A stretch of 64,000 nt of DNA from Pseudomonadota bacterium (GTDB lineage Bacteria > Pseudomonadota > Gammaproteobacteria > Acidiferrobacterales > Acidiferrobacteraceae). Position 1 is the stretch's first letter. Each line of letters opens with the position of its first letter. A program made the position numbers and the translations under genes. The stretch lies in contig JAKARI010000004.1 in assembly GCA_021819245.1 (NCBI GenBank), positions 1 through 64,000 on the forward strand, read 5' to 3'. The notes below the pieces were generated by a model. That model did no database searches. It saw only the letters and a program-made list of their open reading frames with translations, and had not been told where the DNA came from. This document shows positions 20,955 to 32,873 of the stretch, in pieces.

Positions 20955-22022
20955 CTACAAGGCCTGAGCCAGGGCCGCAAGAAATGCGTCGTTTTCCGCG
21001 GGTGTGCCCACCGTCACGCGCAGGCAGCCCGTGAGCGCCCCGCCGGCTGCCGCCAGGTTCTTGATCAGGATGCCGGCCTCCATAAGCCTCGCATGGATAC
21101 GCGCGGCGTCGCCCGGGACCGGTGGCCGAAAAAGCAGAAAATTGGCCTCGCTCGGCCACACGGTGACGAGGGCGGAAAGCGCCTCGTACAGCCGGGTGCG
21201 CTCGGCGCGTATGCGCAATGCCTGATCGGCGAACACATCGGCGTAATCGAGCGCGAAATCGACGCTCGCGGCGGTCACGACGCTGACGTTGTAGGGCAGG
21301 CGCACCTTATCCAGCTCGTCGGTCCAGGCGCGATCGGCCGCCAGCCACCCGAAGCGCAGCCCCGCGAACCCCTGCTTCGACAAGGTCCGCACGACCAAAA
21401 GCTGCGGCCTGTCCTCCACCGCCGTGATGAGGCTCGCCTGCGCGAAGGGGTAGTAGGCCTCGTCGACCACGATGGCGGCCCCGTCGATATCCAGGAGCGC
21501 GCGCATGGCCTCGGCCGGATACAAAGTGCCGGTCGGATTATTGGGATAGGCCAGAAACAAGATCGCCGGGGCATGCCGGGTCAGCGCATCGGCAACCGCC
21601 GGGACATCGAGCGCAAAATCCTCCAGAAGCGGCACGCCCACGAATCGCCGCCCGAGGATCGCCGCGATCTGCTCATACATGACGAAGGTCGGGGTCGGCG
21701 CCACCACCGTGACATGGGCATCGAGCGCAAGCAGGATGTTTTGCAGGATCTCGTCTGAGCCATTGCCGAGAATGACCCCGGTATGCGGCGCAAGTCCGGC
21801 ATCGCGCGCAAGCCGCGCCTTCACGCGCTCGTACTGCTCGGGCGACGGATAGCGGTTCAAGGCGAGATCGCGCAAGGCATAAAGCCAGCGATCGCGCAGC
21901 TCCATGGGCAGGCGATAGGGGTTCTCCATGGCATCGAGCTTGATGGCAGGCTCGCCGGCGGCCACGTGGTAGACCGTGCGTGCCTGCACCCCCGGGGCGA
22001 TGAAGCGCCGGATATCAGCCAT
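20955..22022 (-). CDS. hisC: histidinol-phosphate aminotransferase
   Basis: [39 protein letters not shown] motifs. Confidence 0.95.
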   Translation of the reverse strand: MADIRRFIAPGVQARTVYHVAAGEPAIKLDAMENPYRLPMELRDRWLYALRDLALNRYPSPEQYERVKARLARDAGLAPHTGVILGNGSDEILQNILLALDAHVTVVAPTPTFVMYEQIAAILGRRFVGVPLLEDFALDVPAVADALTRHAPAILFLAYPNNPTGTLYPAEAMRALLDIDGAAIVVDEAYYPFAQASLITAVEDRPQLLVVRTLSKQGFAGLRFGWLAADRAWTDELDKVRLPYNVSVVTAASVDFALDYADVFADQALRIRAERTRLYEALSALVTVWPSEANFLLFRPPVPGDAARIHARLMEAGILIKNLAAAGGALTGCLRVTVGTPAENDAFLAALAQAL

Positions 22023-23319
22023 GCATGCGGCACTCGGCGGAACGCGCGTGCGCGGTGAGACCCTCGCCGCGGGCCAGAATGGAAGCGGTCTTGCCAAGCA
22101 CCGCCGCGCCACGAGACGTGCATTGCACGATGCTCGTCCGCTTCTGGAAATCATAGACCCCGAGCGGCGAACTAAAGCGCGCCGTCCCCGATGTCGGCAG
22201 GACGTGATTGGGGCCCGCGCAATAATCCCCGAGCGACTCCGCGGTATAGCGCCCCACGAAGATCGCGCCGGCGTGGCGCACGCGATCGAGCATCGCCTCC
22301 GCCCCATCGAAGGAGAGTTCGAGGTGCTCGGGGGCCACTTCGTTTACGAGATCCAGGGCCTCGCCGAGGTCTTGCACCGCGATCAGCGCGCCATGACCGG
22401 CGAGCGCCTTTTCTATGATGGCGCGCCGCTCCATGTCCGGCAGCAGCCGGTCGATCGCCTGCGCCACCGCATTCAGAAAGGCCTCGTCCGGGGCGAACAG
22501 CAGGGCCTGCGCGCCCTCATCATGCTCGGCCTGAGCGAACAGATCGTAGGCGATCCACGAGGGGTCGGTACGGCCATCGCAGACGATGGCGACCTCCGAG
22601 GGTCCGGCGATCATGTCGATGGCCACGCGCCCAAACACCAGGCGCTTGGCGGCGGCCACATAGGCGTTCCCGGGGCCCACGATCTTATCCACCCGCGGCA
22701 CGGTCGCCGTGCCATAGGCCAGTGCGGCGATCGCCTGCGCCCCGCCGGCCAGGAATACCCGGTCGACCTGGGCGATGTGGGCCGAGGCCAGCACGAGCGG
22801 CGGCGGCGCGCCGGTCCCCGGAGACGGGACCATCATGACGAGCTCGCCGACACCGGCGATGCGGGCCGGAATCGCATTCATCAGCACCGATGACGGATAC
22901 GCGGCCTTGCCGCCCGGCACATAAAGGCCGACACGATCGAGCGCCGTCACCTTCTGGCCCAGACGCGTACCCAGGGCGTCTTCCTGCATGTGCGGCGCAA
23001 GGACCTGATGCTCATGGAACGCCTGGATACGCCCCGCGGCGTCATGCAAGGCATCCTGCTCGGGGCGCGTAAGGCCCTCGAAGGCCGCGCGCAATGTCGT
23101 CGCCGGGACCTCGAGCTCCGCAACCGAGCGCGCCGTACGCTTATCGAGGCGCTCGGTCCATGCAAGCAGCGCCGCGTCGCCACGGGCACGGACGTCGTCT
23201 ATGATCTCGCGCGCGACCACCTCGGCCTTGTGCGCATCGGTCTCGCTGCGCACAAGGAGCGCCCTGAACGATGCGCCAAATGTCCCGTCTCGCGTACGCA
23301 ATCGCGCTATGCCGCTCAT
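22015..23319 (-). CDS. hisD: histidinol dehydrogenase
   Basis: [52 protein letters not shown]. Confidence 0.97.
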   Translation of the reverse strand: MSGIARLRTRDGTFGASFRALLVRSETDAHKAEVVAREIIDDVRARGDAALLAWTERLDKRTARSVAELEVPATTLRAAFEGLTRPEQDALHDAAGRIQAFHEHQVLAPHMQEDALGTRLGQKVTALDRVGLYVPGGKAAYPSSVLMNAIPARIAGVGELVMMVPSPGTGAPPPLVLASAHIAQVDRVFLAGGAQAIAALAYGTATVPRVDKIVGPGNAYVAAAKRLVFGRVAIDMIAGPSEVAIVCDGRTDPSWIAYDLFAQAEHDEGAQALLFAPDEAFLNAVAQAIDRLLPDMERRAIIEKALAGHGALIAVQDLGEALDLVNEVAPEHLELSFDGAEAMLDRVRHAGAIFVGRYTAESLGDYCAGPNHVLPTSGTARFSSPLGVYDFQKRTSIVQCTSRGAAVLGKTASILARGEGLTAHARSAECRMHG

Positions 23320-23954
23320 GGTTCCCGCTCCCCCGCCAAACAGGCGATCACCGGTTTCAAGGCCTCATATTTCATCTTCATGGCCGCGCGATTGGCGACA
23401 AGCCAGGCACTGACATCGAGGACGTGTTCGACGGGCTTTAGCCCATTGGCGGCCAGCGTGCGCCCGCTGCTCACCAGATCGACGATTCGATCCGCAAGCC
23501 CCACGAGCGGCGCGAGCTCCATGGATCCGTAGAGGTGGATGATATCGGCCTGAATGCCCTGGGCCGCCAGGTGACGCTCGGTAATCCGGACATATTTGGT
23601 CGCCACGCGCAGACGTGTCCAGGGACGCGCATGCGCGCGATCCGCGTCCTCGACGGGCGAGGCCACCATGAGGCGGCAGGTGGCGATGCCGAGGTCGGCG
23701 AGTTCATAAAGCCCTTCGCCACCATCCTCCAGGAGCACGTCCTTGCCGGCAATGCCCAGATCGGCGGCCCCATAGCGCACATAGGTCGGGACATCGGCGG
23801 CGCGTATCACGACCAGACGGACATCCGGGACATTGGTGCCGATGATGAGGCGCCGGGTCGTGGCGAGGTCCTCCTCGGGGACGATGCCGGCACGTTCCAG
23901 CAAGGGGACGCTTTCTTCCAGAATGCGCCCCTTCGATAAGGCCAGGGTCACCAT
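23316..23954 (-). CDS. hisG: ATP phosphoribosyltransferase, short form
   Basis: [14 protein letters not shown], 212 aa short-form length lacking the C-terminal regulatory domain. Confidence 0.95.
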   Translation of the reverse strand: MVTLALSKGRILEESVPLLERAGIVPEEDLATTRRLIIGTNVPDVRLVVIRAADVPTYVRYGAADLGIAGKDVLLEDGGEGLYELADLGIATCRLMVASPVEDADRAHARPWTRLRVATKYVRITERHLAAQGIQADIIHLYGSMELAPLVGLADRIVDLVSSGRTLAANGLKPVEHVLDVSAWLVANRAAMKMKYEALKPVIACLAGEREP

Positions 23955-23955
23955 T

Positions 23956-25305
<1,350 letters not shown>

Positions 25306-25330
25306 TTATTCCCGCCCCATTCTGAACCGC

Positions 25331-25645
25331 TCAACTCCCGGTGCCCGATACGAGCTTCTGGAGTTCGCCCTTCTCGTAGAGCTCGGACATGATGTCGCAG
25401 CCGCCTATGAACTCGCCGCGAATGTAGAGCTGGGGGATGGTCGGCCAGTTGGAGTAGCGCTTGATGCCATCGCGGATCTCAGGGTCGGCGAGCACATCTA
25501 TTCCCTTGAACGGCGCGCCGCAGGCCTTCAGGATCTGTACGGACTTGCCGGAGAAGCCACATTGCGGAAATTGCGGCGTGCCCTTCATATACAACACAAT
25601 CGCGTTCCCCGTGACCTGCTCACGAATACGGTCTTCAACACTCAT
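25331..25645 (-). CDS. grxD: monothiol glutaredoxin Grx4 family
   Basis: MKGTPQFPQCGFSGKSVQIL, CGFS active site, WPTIPQLYI, GGCDI. Confidence 0.95.
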   Translation of the reverse strand: MSVEDRIREQVTGNAIVLYMKGTPQFPQCGFSGKSVQILKACGAPFKGIDVLADPEIRDGIKRYSNWPTIPQLYIRGEFIGGCDIMSELYEKGELQKLVSGTGS

Positions 25646-25680
25646 CATCCCTCTCCCATAAAACGTGCCCGCCCCCGTCC

Positions 25681-25899
25681 TCACGACAGGTCGGTCTTGA
25701 GCGACAAGGCATGTATCTGCTCGCGCATCCGGTCGCCCAAGGTTGCGTACACCATTTGGTGCTGCTGAATCTTGGTCTTGCCCTGAAAGGCCGGCGAGAC
25801 CACGGTGGCCTCGAAGTGGTGGCCATCGCCACTCACCCGCACCCGCGCGTCCGGCAGCCCGGCCTCTATGAGGTCCTTGATCTCTTGCGGCGTAATCAT
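25681..25899 (-). CDS. ibaG: BolA-family protein (IbaG/YrbA-like)
   Basis: 72 aa BolA fold motif (DARVRVSGDGHHFEATVVSPAFQGKTKIQQHQMVY); adjacent to grxD and murA. Confidence 0.9.
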   Translation of the reverse strand: MITPQEIKDLIEAGLPDARVRVSGDGHHFEATVVSPAFQGKTKIQQHQMVYATLGDRMREQIHALSLKTDLS

Positions 25900-25960
25900 G
25901 TCGGGATACCGATCCTATCTAACCTTTAAGCATACCCGTCTCGGGGATCGCGGGGAAGGG

Positions 25961-26716
25961 CTAATTCCGCAGGCGGTAGCCTCGCCCGACCAACGCCATG
26001 GCCAGCCCCGACACGAGCGCGCAGAAGGCGGCCACGATGGCAAGGCTCAGCGGAGGCGATACGTCCGATTGCCCGAAGAAGCCGTAGCGGAAACCGTCGA
26101 TCATATACAGCAGTGGGTTAAAGCGCGACATCATCCGCCAAAAAGGCGGCAGGTCGCGCAGCGAGTAAAAGACGCCGCTGAGGAACGACAGCGGCACCAC
26201 CACGAAATTCTGAAAACCCGCCAGCTGATCGAAGCGCTCCGCCCACACCCCGGCAATGACCCCCAGCGCGCCTAAGGCCGCGCTCCCGAGGATAGCAAAC
26301 AGGGCGAGGTACAGGGGGTGATGGACCGGCAACGCCACAAAAAACACCGCCGCGACATAGATGCCGACGGCCACACACAGGGCACGCACCACCGAGGCCG
26401 CGACGAACGCCAGAAAGAACTCGCCCGCAGACAGGGGCGACAAGAGGATAAAGATGAGGTTGCCCGCGATCTTGGACTGGATCAAGCTCGATGAGCTGTT
26501 GGCAAAGGCGTTCTGAATCATGGACATCATCATGAGGCCGGGGACCAGGAACGCCACGAAGGGCACGCCCGGTAGGATATCGGGGCGCGCCTTGAAGGCG
26601 CTCGCAAACACCAGGAGGTAGAGGAGCGCCGTCACCACCGGCGCGAATATCGTCTGAAAAAAGACTTTAGAAAAACGCAGCAACTCCTTGTATAGCAAGG
26701 TGAAAAAACCTGTCAT
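25961..26716 (-). CDS. ABC-2 type transporter permease (YadH-like)
   Basis: Polytopic, ABC-2 membrane signatures (FLVPGLMMMSMIQNAFANSSSSLIQSKI; LSFLSGVFYSL); partner ATPase upstream. Confidence 0.9.
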   Translation of the reverse strand: MTGFFTLLYKELLRFSKVFFQTIFAPVVTALLYLLVFASAFKARPDILPGVPFVAFLVPGLMMMSMIQNAFANSSSSLIQSKIAGNLIFILLSPLSAGEFFLAFVAASVVRALCVAVGIYVAAVFFVALPVHHPLYLALFAILGSAALGALGVIAGVWAERFDQLAGFQNFVVVPLSFLSGVFYSLRDLPPFWRMMSRFNPLLYMIDGFRYGFFGQSDVSPPLSLAIVAAFCALVSGLAMALVGRGYRLRN

Positions 26717-26874
26717 CTCGGTCTGTCCCTGATGGCGATCGACCATTGTACCCGCGTGCGGCGATCTCGGCGCGATCCCCGCGACGGCCCCACCCACACC
26801 CCCGCCGCGGGGATCGTCCCCGGCGCCTCAAAGAAACGATCGAACCGGGCGCACCGCCGCGCAGGGGTGGCGAC

Positions 26875-27852
26875 TTATGCCGCCGGGAGCGCCGGGTCCG
26901 GGCTGAGCCCGTCAGGGGGACTGATGCGCCTGTGCGTCAGCTCCAGGAATACCTCTTCGAGATTCGCCTGCTCGGTCGTGATGTCGGTCACGACATGGCC
27001 CGCGGCGCGCAGCGCGTCGAGGACCTCGGGGATGGAGTCAGACCCCTGCTGCAGGGCGAACTCCAGGGTGGTGTCGGTGCGCTTGCGCAACTTGAGCGCA
27101 AGCTGCGGCGGGATGACAGCCGCGGGCCCCGCGATCGTCACCCGCAGGGTCTTCGAGCGCGCCCGGCGCAGCATGGCCTCTTTCGTGTCGAGCGCGGCGA
27201 TGCCGCCGCCCTGCATGATCGCGATCCGTTCACACAGGGCCTCGGCCTCCTCCAGATAATGGGTGGTCAACACAATGGTATGGCCCTCGGCATGGAGGCG
27301 CCGTATAAAGACCCACAGGGAGGCCCGCAGCTCGACGTCCACGCCGGCGGTGGGCTCATCGAGTATGACCACGCGCGGCCGATGGACCAGGGCCTGGGCA
27401 ATCAACACCCGGCGCTTCATGCCCCCGGACAGGGTGCGCATATTGGCGTCCCCCTTGTCGGTGAGCATCAGCGCCGCCAAAAGCTCCTCGCGCCAGGCCT
27501 TGTTGTCGGGCCCCTTCAGCCCGAAATAACCGGCCTGAATCGCCAGCACCTCGCGCACGGTGAAGAAGGGGTCGAACACGACCTCCTGAGGCACGACACC
27601 GAGCGCCCGGCGGGCCTTTCGGTAATTCGCGATGACATCGTACCCGCAGATCGCGGCCCGCCCCTGATCGGGATGCGTCAGGCCCGCCAGGATATTGATG
27701 AGGGTGGATTTTCCGGCGCCGTTGGGCCCCAAAAGCCCAAAGAACTCACCCTGACGCACGGCAAGATCGACCCCGCGCACGGCGTGGACGCGGCCAAAGT
27801 GCTTGTGAACGCCCGCCACTTCGATAGCAGGCCCCTTGTCGGGATCACTCAT
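26875..27852 (-). CDS. ABC transporter ATP-binding protein (YadG-like)
   Basis: GPNGAGKST Walker A, LSGGMKRR signature, VVILDEPTAGVD Walker B. Confidence 0.93.
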   Translation of the reverse strand: MSDPDKGPAIEVAGVHKHFGRVHAVRGVDLAVRQGEFFGLLGPNGAGKSTLINILAGLTHPDQGRAAICGYDVIANYRKARRALGVVPQEVVFDPFFTVREVLAIQAGYFGLKGPDNKAWREELLAALMLTDKGDANMRTLSGGMKRRVLIAQALVHRPRVVILDEPTAGVDVELRASLWVFIRRLHAEGHTIVLTTHYLEEAEALCERIAIMQGGGIAALDTKEAMLRRARSKTLRVTIAGPAAVIPPQLALKLRKRTDTTLEFALQQGSDSIPEVLDALRAAGHVVTDITTEQANLEEVFLELTHRRISPPDGLSPDPALPAA

Positions 27853-28148
27853 GATCCGGGCGCAAACAGGGAACCCAGCCCGGTGACGCGAATGAGCGCC
27901 GCCAGACGGTCCGAGACCCCGTTGAGCACAAGCCTGAAACCTTGGGCGCGGGCCTGCCGCTGCCAATCCAGGAGCAGGGCCAGGGCCACGGAATCCGCCT
28001 GCTCGAGCCCGTCCAGGTCAATCGTGGCCGATCCGGCTACCGGCACGATGCCAGGCGACAAGAGGTCGCGTGTCGGCGGCGCCCCGAAGTTGACCGCGCC
28101 CTCCAGACGGTAGTGGCCGGCCTCGCCCATCACCAGGCGCGCCGTCAA
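27849..28148 (-). CDS. mlaB: STAS-domain phospholipid transport protein
   Basis: STAS-like (IDLDGLEQADSVALALLLDW) in mla operon position. Confidence 0.85.
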   Translation of the reverse strand: MTARLVMGEAGHYRLEGAVNFGAPPTRDLLSPGIVPVAGSATIDLDGLEQADSVALALLLDWQRQARAQGFRLVLNGVSDRLAALIRVTGLGSLFAPGS

Positions 28149-28795
28149 AAATGCGTCCCGTTGGCGCGCTTGAGACTGGCGATGAGCGCGTTGAGGCCGC
28201 GGTGCCGGATCTTGCTGCCATAGACCGAGCGATAGTTCGTCACGAGACTTACCCCGTCTATGGTGACGTCATAGACCTTCCATCCCGTCTTCTTGTGCAC
28301 GAACATATAGTCGAGCGGGATATTGGCGCTGCCGTCGTTCTGAACGATCAGGGTCTTTACGACCGTGTGCCGGCTGCTTTCGAGACTCCGATAAGGCAAA
28401 TAGGAGATACGCTGCCCCGAGTAGCTGAGCAGGGCCGTCGCGTAGGTGCGCACGAGAAGGTCACGAAACTCGGTCACGAACTCACTGCGTTGGGCCGGGG
28501 ACGCAGTCCGCCAATAGCGTGCCAGGACCCAGCGTGACATGCGCCGGAAATCGAAATAGGGGACCACCTCTTTGTCGACCATGGCATAGAGCGCCGCCTT
28601 GTCATGGTCGTAGATCGCGCGCTTATGGGCGATCAGGTGCAGTATCAGGGTCGTCTTGTCGCGCACGATCACATCGGGCGGCGTCGATGGGGTAATCGCG
28701 GCCTGCGCCCATACCGGCACAAGGCAGGCAAGCAGAACCCCCATACAGGCGTAACGTCTGGTCACCGTCATTGCCATTCTCATCGTATTCGGCAT
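28145..28795 (-). CDS. mlaC: phospholipid-binding protein MlaC
   Basis: Signal peptide, MlaC/Ttg2D family (YFDFRRMSRWVLARYWRTASPAQRSEFVTEFRDLLVRTYA). Confidence 0.93.
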   Translation of the reverse strand: MPNTMRMAMTVTRRYACMGVLLACLVPVWAQAAITPSTPPDVIVRDKTTLILHLIAHKRAIYDHDKAALYAMVDKEVVPYFDFRRMSRWVLARYWRTASPAQRSEFVTEFRDLLVRTYATALLSYSGQRISYLPYRSLESSRHTVVKTLIVQNDGSANIPLDYMFVHKKTGWKVYDVTIDGVSLVTNYRSVYGSKIRHRGLNALIASLKRANGTHF

Positions 28796-28798
28796 CCC

Positions 28799-29275
28799 TT
28801 AGCTGTGGCCGGAAGAGTGGCCGGCCTTGCTGTAGAGCAGCTGGCTTATGATCTTTTCGAGGATAATCGCCGATTGCGTTATGCGGATCTTACCACCGTT
28901 CTTGAGATAGCGCCGACTCCCGCCGGGACTCAAGCTCACATACTGCTCGCCTAGCAGCCCGGCGGTCTCTATGGATGCGCTCGAGTCGCGCGGAAAGCGG
29001 TATTTCTTCATGAGATCGAGGGTCACCACGGCCTGATAGGTGACGGGATCGATCGTAATGTGCGCCACGCGCCCGACCCGCACGCCCGCGACCGTCACCG
29101 GGGCCTTGGGCTTTAAGCTGCCGATGTCGTTGAAATCGGCGGTGACCGCATAGGTCCCCCCCAGATTCAGCGCGTGGATATTGCCGACCTTGAGCGCCAA
29201 CATGGCCAGGGCCAGAACGCCCGCCATGACGAACAGGCCGACCGTAAACTCCACACCTCTCGCCTGCATAGTCAA
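28799..29275 (-). CDS. mlaD: outer membrane lipid asymmetry protein MlaD
   Basis: N-terminal TM plus MCE domain (DIGSLKPKAPVTVAGVRVGRV, TAGLLGEQYVSLSPGG). Confidence 0.95.
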   Translation of the reverse strand: MTMQARGVEFTVGLFVMAGVLALAMLALKVGNIHALNLGGTYAVTADFNDIGSLKPKAPVTVAGVRVGRVAHITIDPVTYQAVVTLDLMKKYRFPRDSSASIETAGLLGEQYVSLSPGGSRRYLKNGGKIRITQSAIILEKIISQLLYSKAGHSSGHS

Positions 29276-30066
29276 AGCCCTCGCAACATGAATGCCGTCA
29301 TGATGAAATCAAGGCCCAGGATCGCCAGCGATGAACTCACCACCGTGCGCGTCGTGGCGAGACTCACCCCTTCGGAGGTGGGCTTGGCATCATAGCCCTC
29401 GAATACCGCGATCCAGCTCACGACAAAACCGAACACCACGCTTTTGACAAGGCCGCCCATGATGTCGTTTGTCACGCTCACACCGCTTTGCATCTGCGAC
29501 CAGAACACGCCCCCATCCAACCCCAGGTCGCTCACCGCCACGATATAGGCGGCGATGATCCCGATCGCGCTAAAGGTCATCGCAAGCAGAGGCACCGCGA
29601 TCCATCCTGCCCAAAACCGCGGCGCCACGACCCGCGGCAGCGGATCGACCGCCATCATCTCCATGCCGTCGAGCTGCTCGGTCGCCTTCATGAGCCCGAT
29701 CTCGGCGGTCAGCGCCGAGCCCGCGCGGCCGGCAAAAAGCAGTGCCGTCAATACCGGCCCAAGCTCGCGCACAAGCGACAACGCGACCAGCAGTCCGAGC
29801 GATGACTGGGCATCATAACGCACCAGGGTATTGTAGCCCTGAAGCGCGAGGATCATACCGACGAAGGCCCCCGACACCACCACGATGACGAATGTCAGCA
29901 CGCCGGTCATGTAGAGCTGTTGAACGATGAGCCGCCCGCGCCTCAAGGCCACGCCCAGGGCCGGCATGAGCCGGGCCATAAACAGCGTGGCGTGGCCCAG
30001 GCGGCGTACGCCCTCGATGACGCGGCGCCCAAGCCCGCCGATCATGTCCGCCGCGCCCGCGGTCAT
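29272..30066 (-). CDS. mlaE: lipid asymmetry ABC permease MlaE
   Basis: MlaE core (LVRELGPVLTALLFAGRAGSALTAEIGLMKATEQLDGMEMMAVDP). Confidence 0.96.
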   Translation of the reverse strand: MTAGAADMIGGLGRRVIEGVRRLGHATLFMARLMPALGVALRRGRLIVQQLYMTGVLTFVIVVVSGAFVGMILALQGYNTLVRYDAQSSLGLLVALSLVRELGPVLTALLFAGRAGSALTAEIGLMKATEQLDGMEMMAVDPLPRVVAPRFWAGWIAVPLLAMTFSAIGIIAAYIVAVSDLGLDGGVFWSQMQSGVSVTNDIMGGLVKSVVFGFVVSWIAVFEGYDAKPTSEGVSLATTRTVVSSSLAILGLDFIMTAFMLRGL

Positions 30067-30884
30067 GACGGCTCCCTCGCCAGGAGGTCGTCGAGATATC
30101 GCGGTGCCGGGTAATGAAAGGCCACCGGGCCATCCGGCAGGCCGCCTATGAACTGGCGCACCTCAGGGGCATCGGTGTTGTGCATGTCGGCGGGCGTCCC
30201 CTCGGCGATCACGTGTCCGTCTCCCAGAAGATAGATGTAGTCGGCGATCGAGCTGGCCTCGGCCACGTCGTGGGTCACGATGATCGAGGTCATGCCGAGC
30301 GCGTCGTTGAGCTCGCGTATCAACTTGACGATGACCCCCATGGAGATCGGATCGAGCCCGGCAAACGGCTCGTCATACATGACCATCATCGGATCGAGCA
30401 CGATCGCCCGTGCAAGCCCCACGCGCCGCGACATGCCGCCCGAAAGCTCGGATGGAAACAGCCGGCGCGCGCCGCGCAGGCCGACAAGCTCAAGCTTCAT
30501 CAACACAAGATCACGGATCAAGGCCTCCGGAAGGCGCGTATGCTCGCGTATCGGAAAGGCCACATTCTCATAGACATCGAGATCGGTGAGCAGGGCGCTC
30601 GACTGAAACAGCATGCCCATGCGCCGGCGCAGGGCAAACAGCGCCTTGCGCGGCAAGGAGCTGACCACCGCGCCTTCCACCGTCACCGCCCCGCGCGCGG
30701 GCACGAGCCGGCCGCCGATGAGGCTCAAAAGCGTCGTCTTGCCGGTACCGCTGCCGCCCATGATGGCCGTCACACTGCCCTTGGCGACCGTCAGATTCAG
30801 GCCCTGAAAGATCGGGCGCTCATCACGGTAAAACGCCAGGTCGCGCACCGTCACCAGGGGCTCGGTACTCTTCGGTCGATCCAC
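30063..30884 (-). CDS. mlaF: lipid asymmetry ABC ATPase MlaF
   Basis: GGSGTGKTTLL, LSGGMSRRVGLARAI, MYDEPFAGLDPI. Confidence 0.96.
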   Translation of the reverse strand: MDRPKSTEPLVTVRDLAFYRDERPIFQGLNLTVAKGSVTAIMGGSGTGKTTLLSLIGGRLVPARGAVTVEGAVVSSLPRKALFALRRRMGMLFQSSALLTDLDVYENVAFPIREHTRLPEALIRDLVLMKLELVGLRGARRLFPSELSGGMSRRVGLARAIVLDPMMVMYDEPFAGLDPISMGVIVKLIRELNDALGMTSIIVTHDVAEASSIADYIYLLGDGHVIAEGTPADMHNTDAPEVRQFIGGLPDGPVAFHYPAPRYLDDLLAREPS

Positions 30885-31173
30885 GGCCCATCCTTAAAAT
30901 GTTGTTGTCATGTCTGGCGCTGACCGCTTAGGCGCGCGGTCTGGCATTTCTCTTACCGCAAGGGCCTTCGCCGTATGCCCACCCGGGTCTTGGTGCCTGT
31001 CGGGGCGCGCGCGACATGTCCCACAAGCATGCCACATCACGACCCCGACAACAAAACCGCCGCTCGACACGAAAGCGGTCCCCGTCAATCGTCTGCGACA
31101 GGCGGCAGGGGCATGGGCAAAACCCCACGCCTCGCCTATAATCCCGGCGGCCCCATCGGGCCCGGGGGGAGTC

Positions 31174-31743
31174 GTGAATCGCCTATATCGTCGTCTTGCG
31201 CTACTTGCTGTCCTTGCGCTGGCCGCCCCGGCGGCATTCGCCGAGGATGCCCTGATCCTCACAGTCGGCGCCATGCATCTGGCCCACACCCACCAGAGCG
31301 TGGCCGGCAATGAGAGCGGATTGAACACGTTTGGCAGCAACGTCTTTGGCATCGCCTGGGAGAAACGCCACTATAACGGCATCGCCTACGGGGGCGAACT
31401 GCTGCTTTCTACCAACACCGTCGCCAATGCAGGCGGCAACGGTCAGGTCGCCTCACGGGCCTTGCTCGTGACCCTCAAGAAATACCACCGCCCCTGGGCG
31501 CACGTGTATCCCTACATAGGCGCAGGGGTGGGCCTCATGGACACCCAGGTGAGCGGGGTGGCCGGCGGGGCCGGCGTGGGGCCGGCCGTCGAGGTCGACG
31601 GCGGCGTGGAGCTCGAATGGGCGCATAGCCTGGGCTTTTACACCGAACTGCGCGGCCTCTATGCCCCAAGCGGCGTCATCTACGGGACGCGCGTCAATAT
31701 GTCCGGGGTGGGCCTGTACGCGGGGATCAGCCTACTCTTTTAG
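31174..31743 (+). CDS. putative outer-membrane beta-barrel protein
   Basis: GTG start inferred, signal peptide (LALLAVLALAAPAAFA), beta-rich, ends in aromatic F; start trimmed from ORF 30910..31743. Confidence 0.55.
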   Translation: MNRLYRRLALLAVLALAAPAAFAEDALILTVGAMHLAHTHQSVAGNESGLNTFGSNVFGIAWEKRHYNGIAYGGELLLSTNTVANAGGNGQVASRALLVTLKKYHRPWAHVYPYIGAGVGLMDTQVSGVAGGAGVGPAVEVDGGVELEWAHSLGFYTELRGLYAPSGVIYGTRVNMSGVGLYAGISLLF

Positions 31744-32378
31744 GCCAGCAGATCGGCCAGCAGCAGGGCCTCCTCGACCCCGGAAAGGGCGGTCGCAGGA
31801 TCACAGAAAAAGAGCGCCGATCCCGCCTTGGCCTCCACGGCGGCAAGCCCCTGCAAGGCCGCGCCCAGCGTGCGCCGGTCGATGCGATCGACAAGACTCA
31901 CAGCAAACGGCCCGGCGGGCGGGCGCCCCTGCCCCGGACGGCCGCATACCCCGACTCCTAAGGCGGCAAGCGCGGCGCGGCACCCGGCCGGACACGTGCG
32001 GATATCGGCAGCCACGGGCAGCACCTGCGCCAAGGCGGCAAGCGGCCCTTTATGAACCGCCTCCAGCCGTCGCAGCCGCACGAGGCAGCCGGCGACCACG
32101 GGATGGGGCCAGGCCGCGACCTGCGCCACGCGCGCCAGATGGGCCTCCGAGACCTCCAGCACCATACGAAAATCCCCCGGCGCGTCCTCACTGAAGGCCG
32201 CAAGCCGCGCAGGATCCGGGCCCCAGGCCCGCGCCGGCATGAGCAGCGCCGGATAGCGGTGACTGTAAAAAAGAAAGCGCCATTCGGAAGGCAGATCCTC
32301 GGGGTAGAAAGCGCCTCGCCAGGTGGCATGGGTGTAGCCGCGCGCGCCAACGAGCAGGGGGGTCAGGCCATTCGTCAT
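31740..32378 (-). CDS. DUF72-like protein
   Basis: N-terminal LLVGARGYTHATWRGAFYPEDLPSEWRFLFYSHRYPALLMP resembles DUF72 (GTSGWSY...W.G.FYP...Y). Confidence 0.6.
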   Translation of the reverse strand: MTNGLTPLLVGARGYTHATWRGAFYPEDLPSEWRFLFYSHRYPALLMPARAWGPDPARLAAFSEDAPGDFRMVLEVSEAHLARVAQVAAWPHPVVAGCLVRLRRLEAVHKGPLAALAQVLPVAADIRTCPAGCRAALAALGVGVCGRPGQGRPPAGPFAVSLVDRIDRRTLGAALQGLAAVEAKAGSALFFCDPATALSGVEEALLLADLLA

Positions 32379-32639
32379 GGGCGCCCATGATAGCGGCCCC
32401 ATCCTCACCGCACCATCAACCCACCCGTCGAATGGAAACCCCCTGTGCGCCCCCACGACCCCGGGGGCGGCAACCCCAAAGCCACACATCCCCGCACATG
32501 CCTCGAGCGACACACCCTATTCGGCAGGCCTTGCCCTGTGGTTGAGCCCTGAAGGGCCCCCTCCCCGTCCCTGCGACCACCCCCGCTCACGACGCGCCGT
32601 AAAGGGCATCCGCTCCAGTCGACTCATGGGCCGAACCAT

Positions 32640-32873
32640 GACGCAACGGGGGTTCGCAATGAGTCCGCTGCGGTGCTGCGCGAAGCGCAGGCAGGGCACA
32701 CCCTCATCGTGACCCGCAACGGGCTGCCGGTGGCCGGGCTCCGGCCGGTTCAGCCGCGCCGGTTCGTGCCACGGGTCGTCGTCGCCGAGACCGCCGCACG
32801 CGCGCCCCGCATTGACGGCGCCCGCTTCCATACCGATATGGATGCCGCAATCGACCAATCCGTCGATGGCTGA
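32640..32873 (+). pseudogene. VapB/Phd-type antitoxin remnant
   Basis: In-frame NESAAVLREAQAGHTLIVTRNGLPVAGLRPVQPRRFV...DGARFHTDMDAAIDQSVDG is antitoxin-like; no clear ATG start with a full N-terminus. Confidence 0.55.

Noticed and set aside
26746-28113. 455-aa + strand ORF antisense to ABC ATPase and mlaB
   Set aside because: Shadow ORF opposite strongly supported genes
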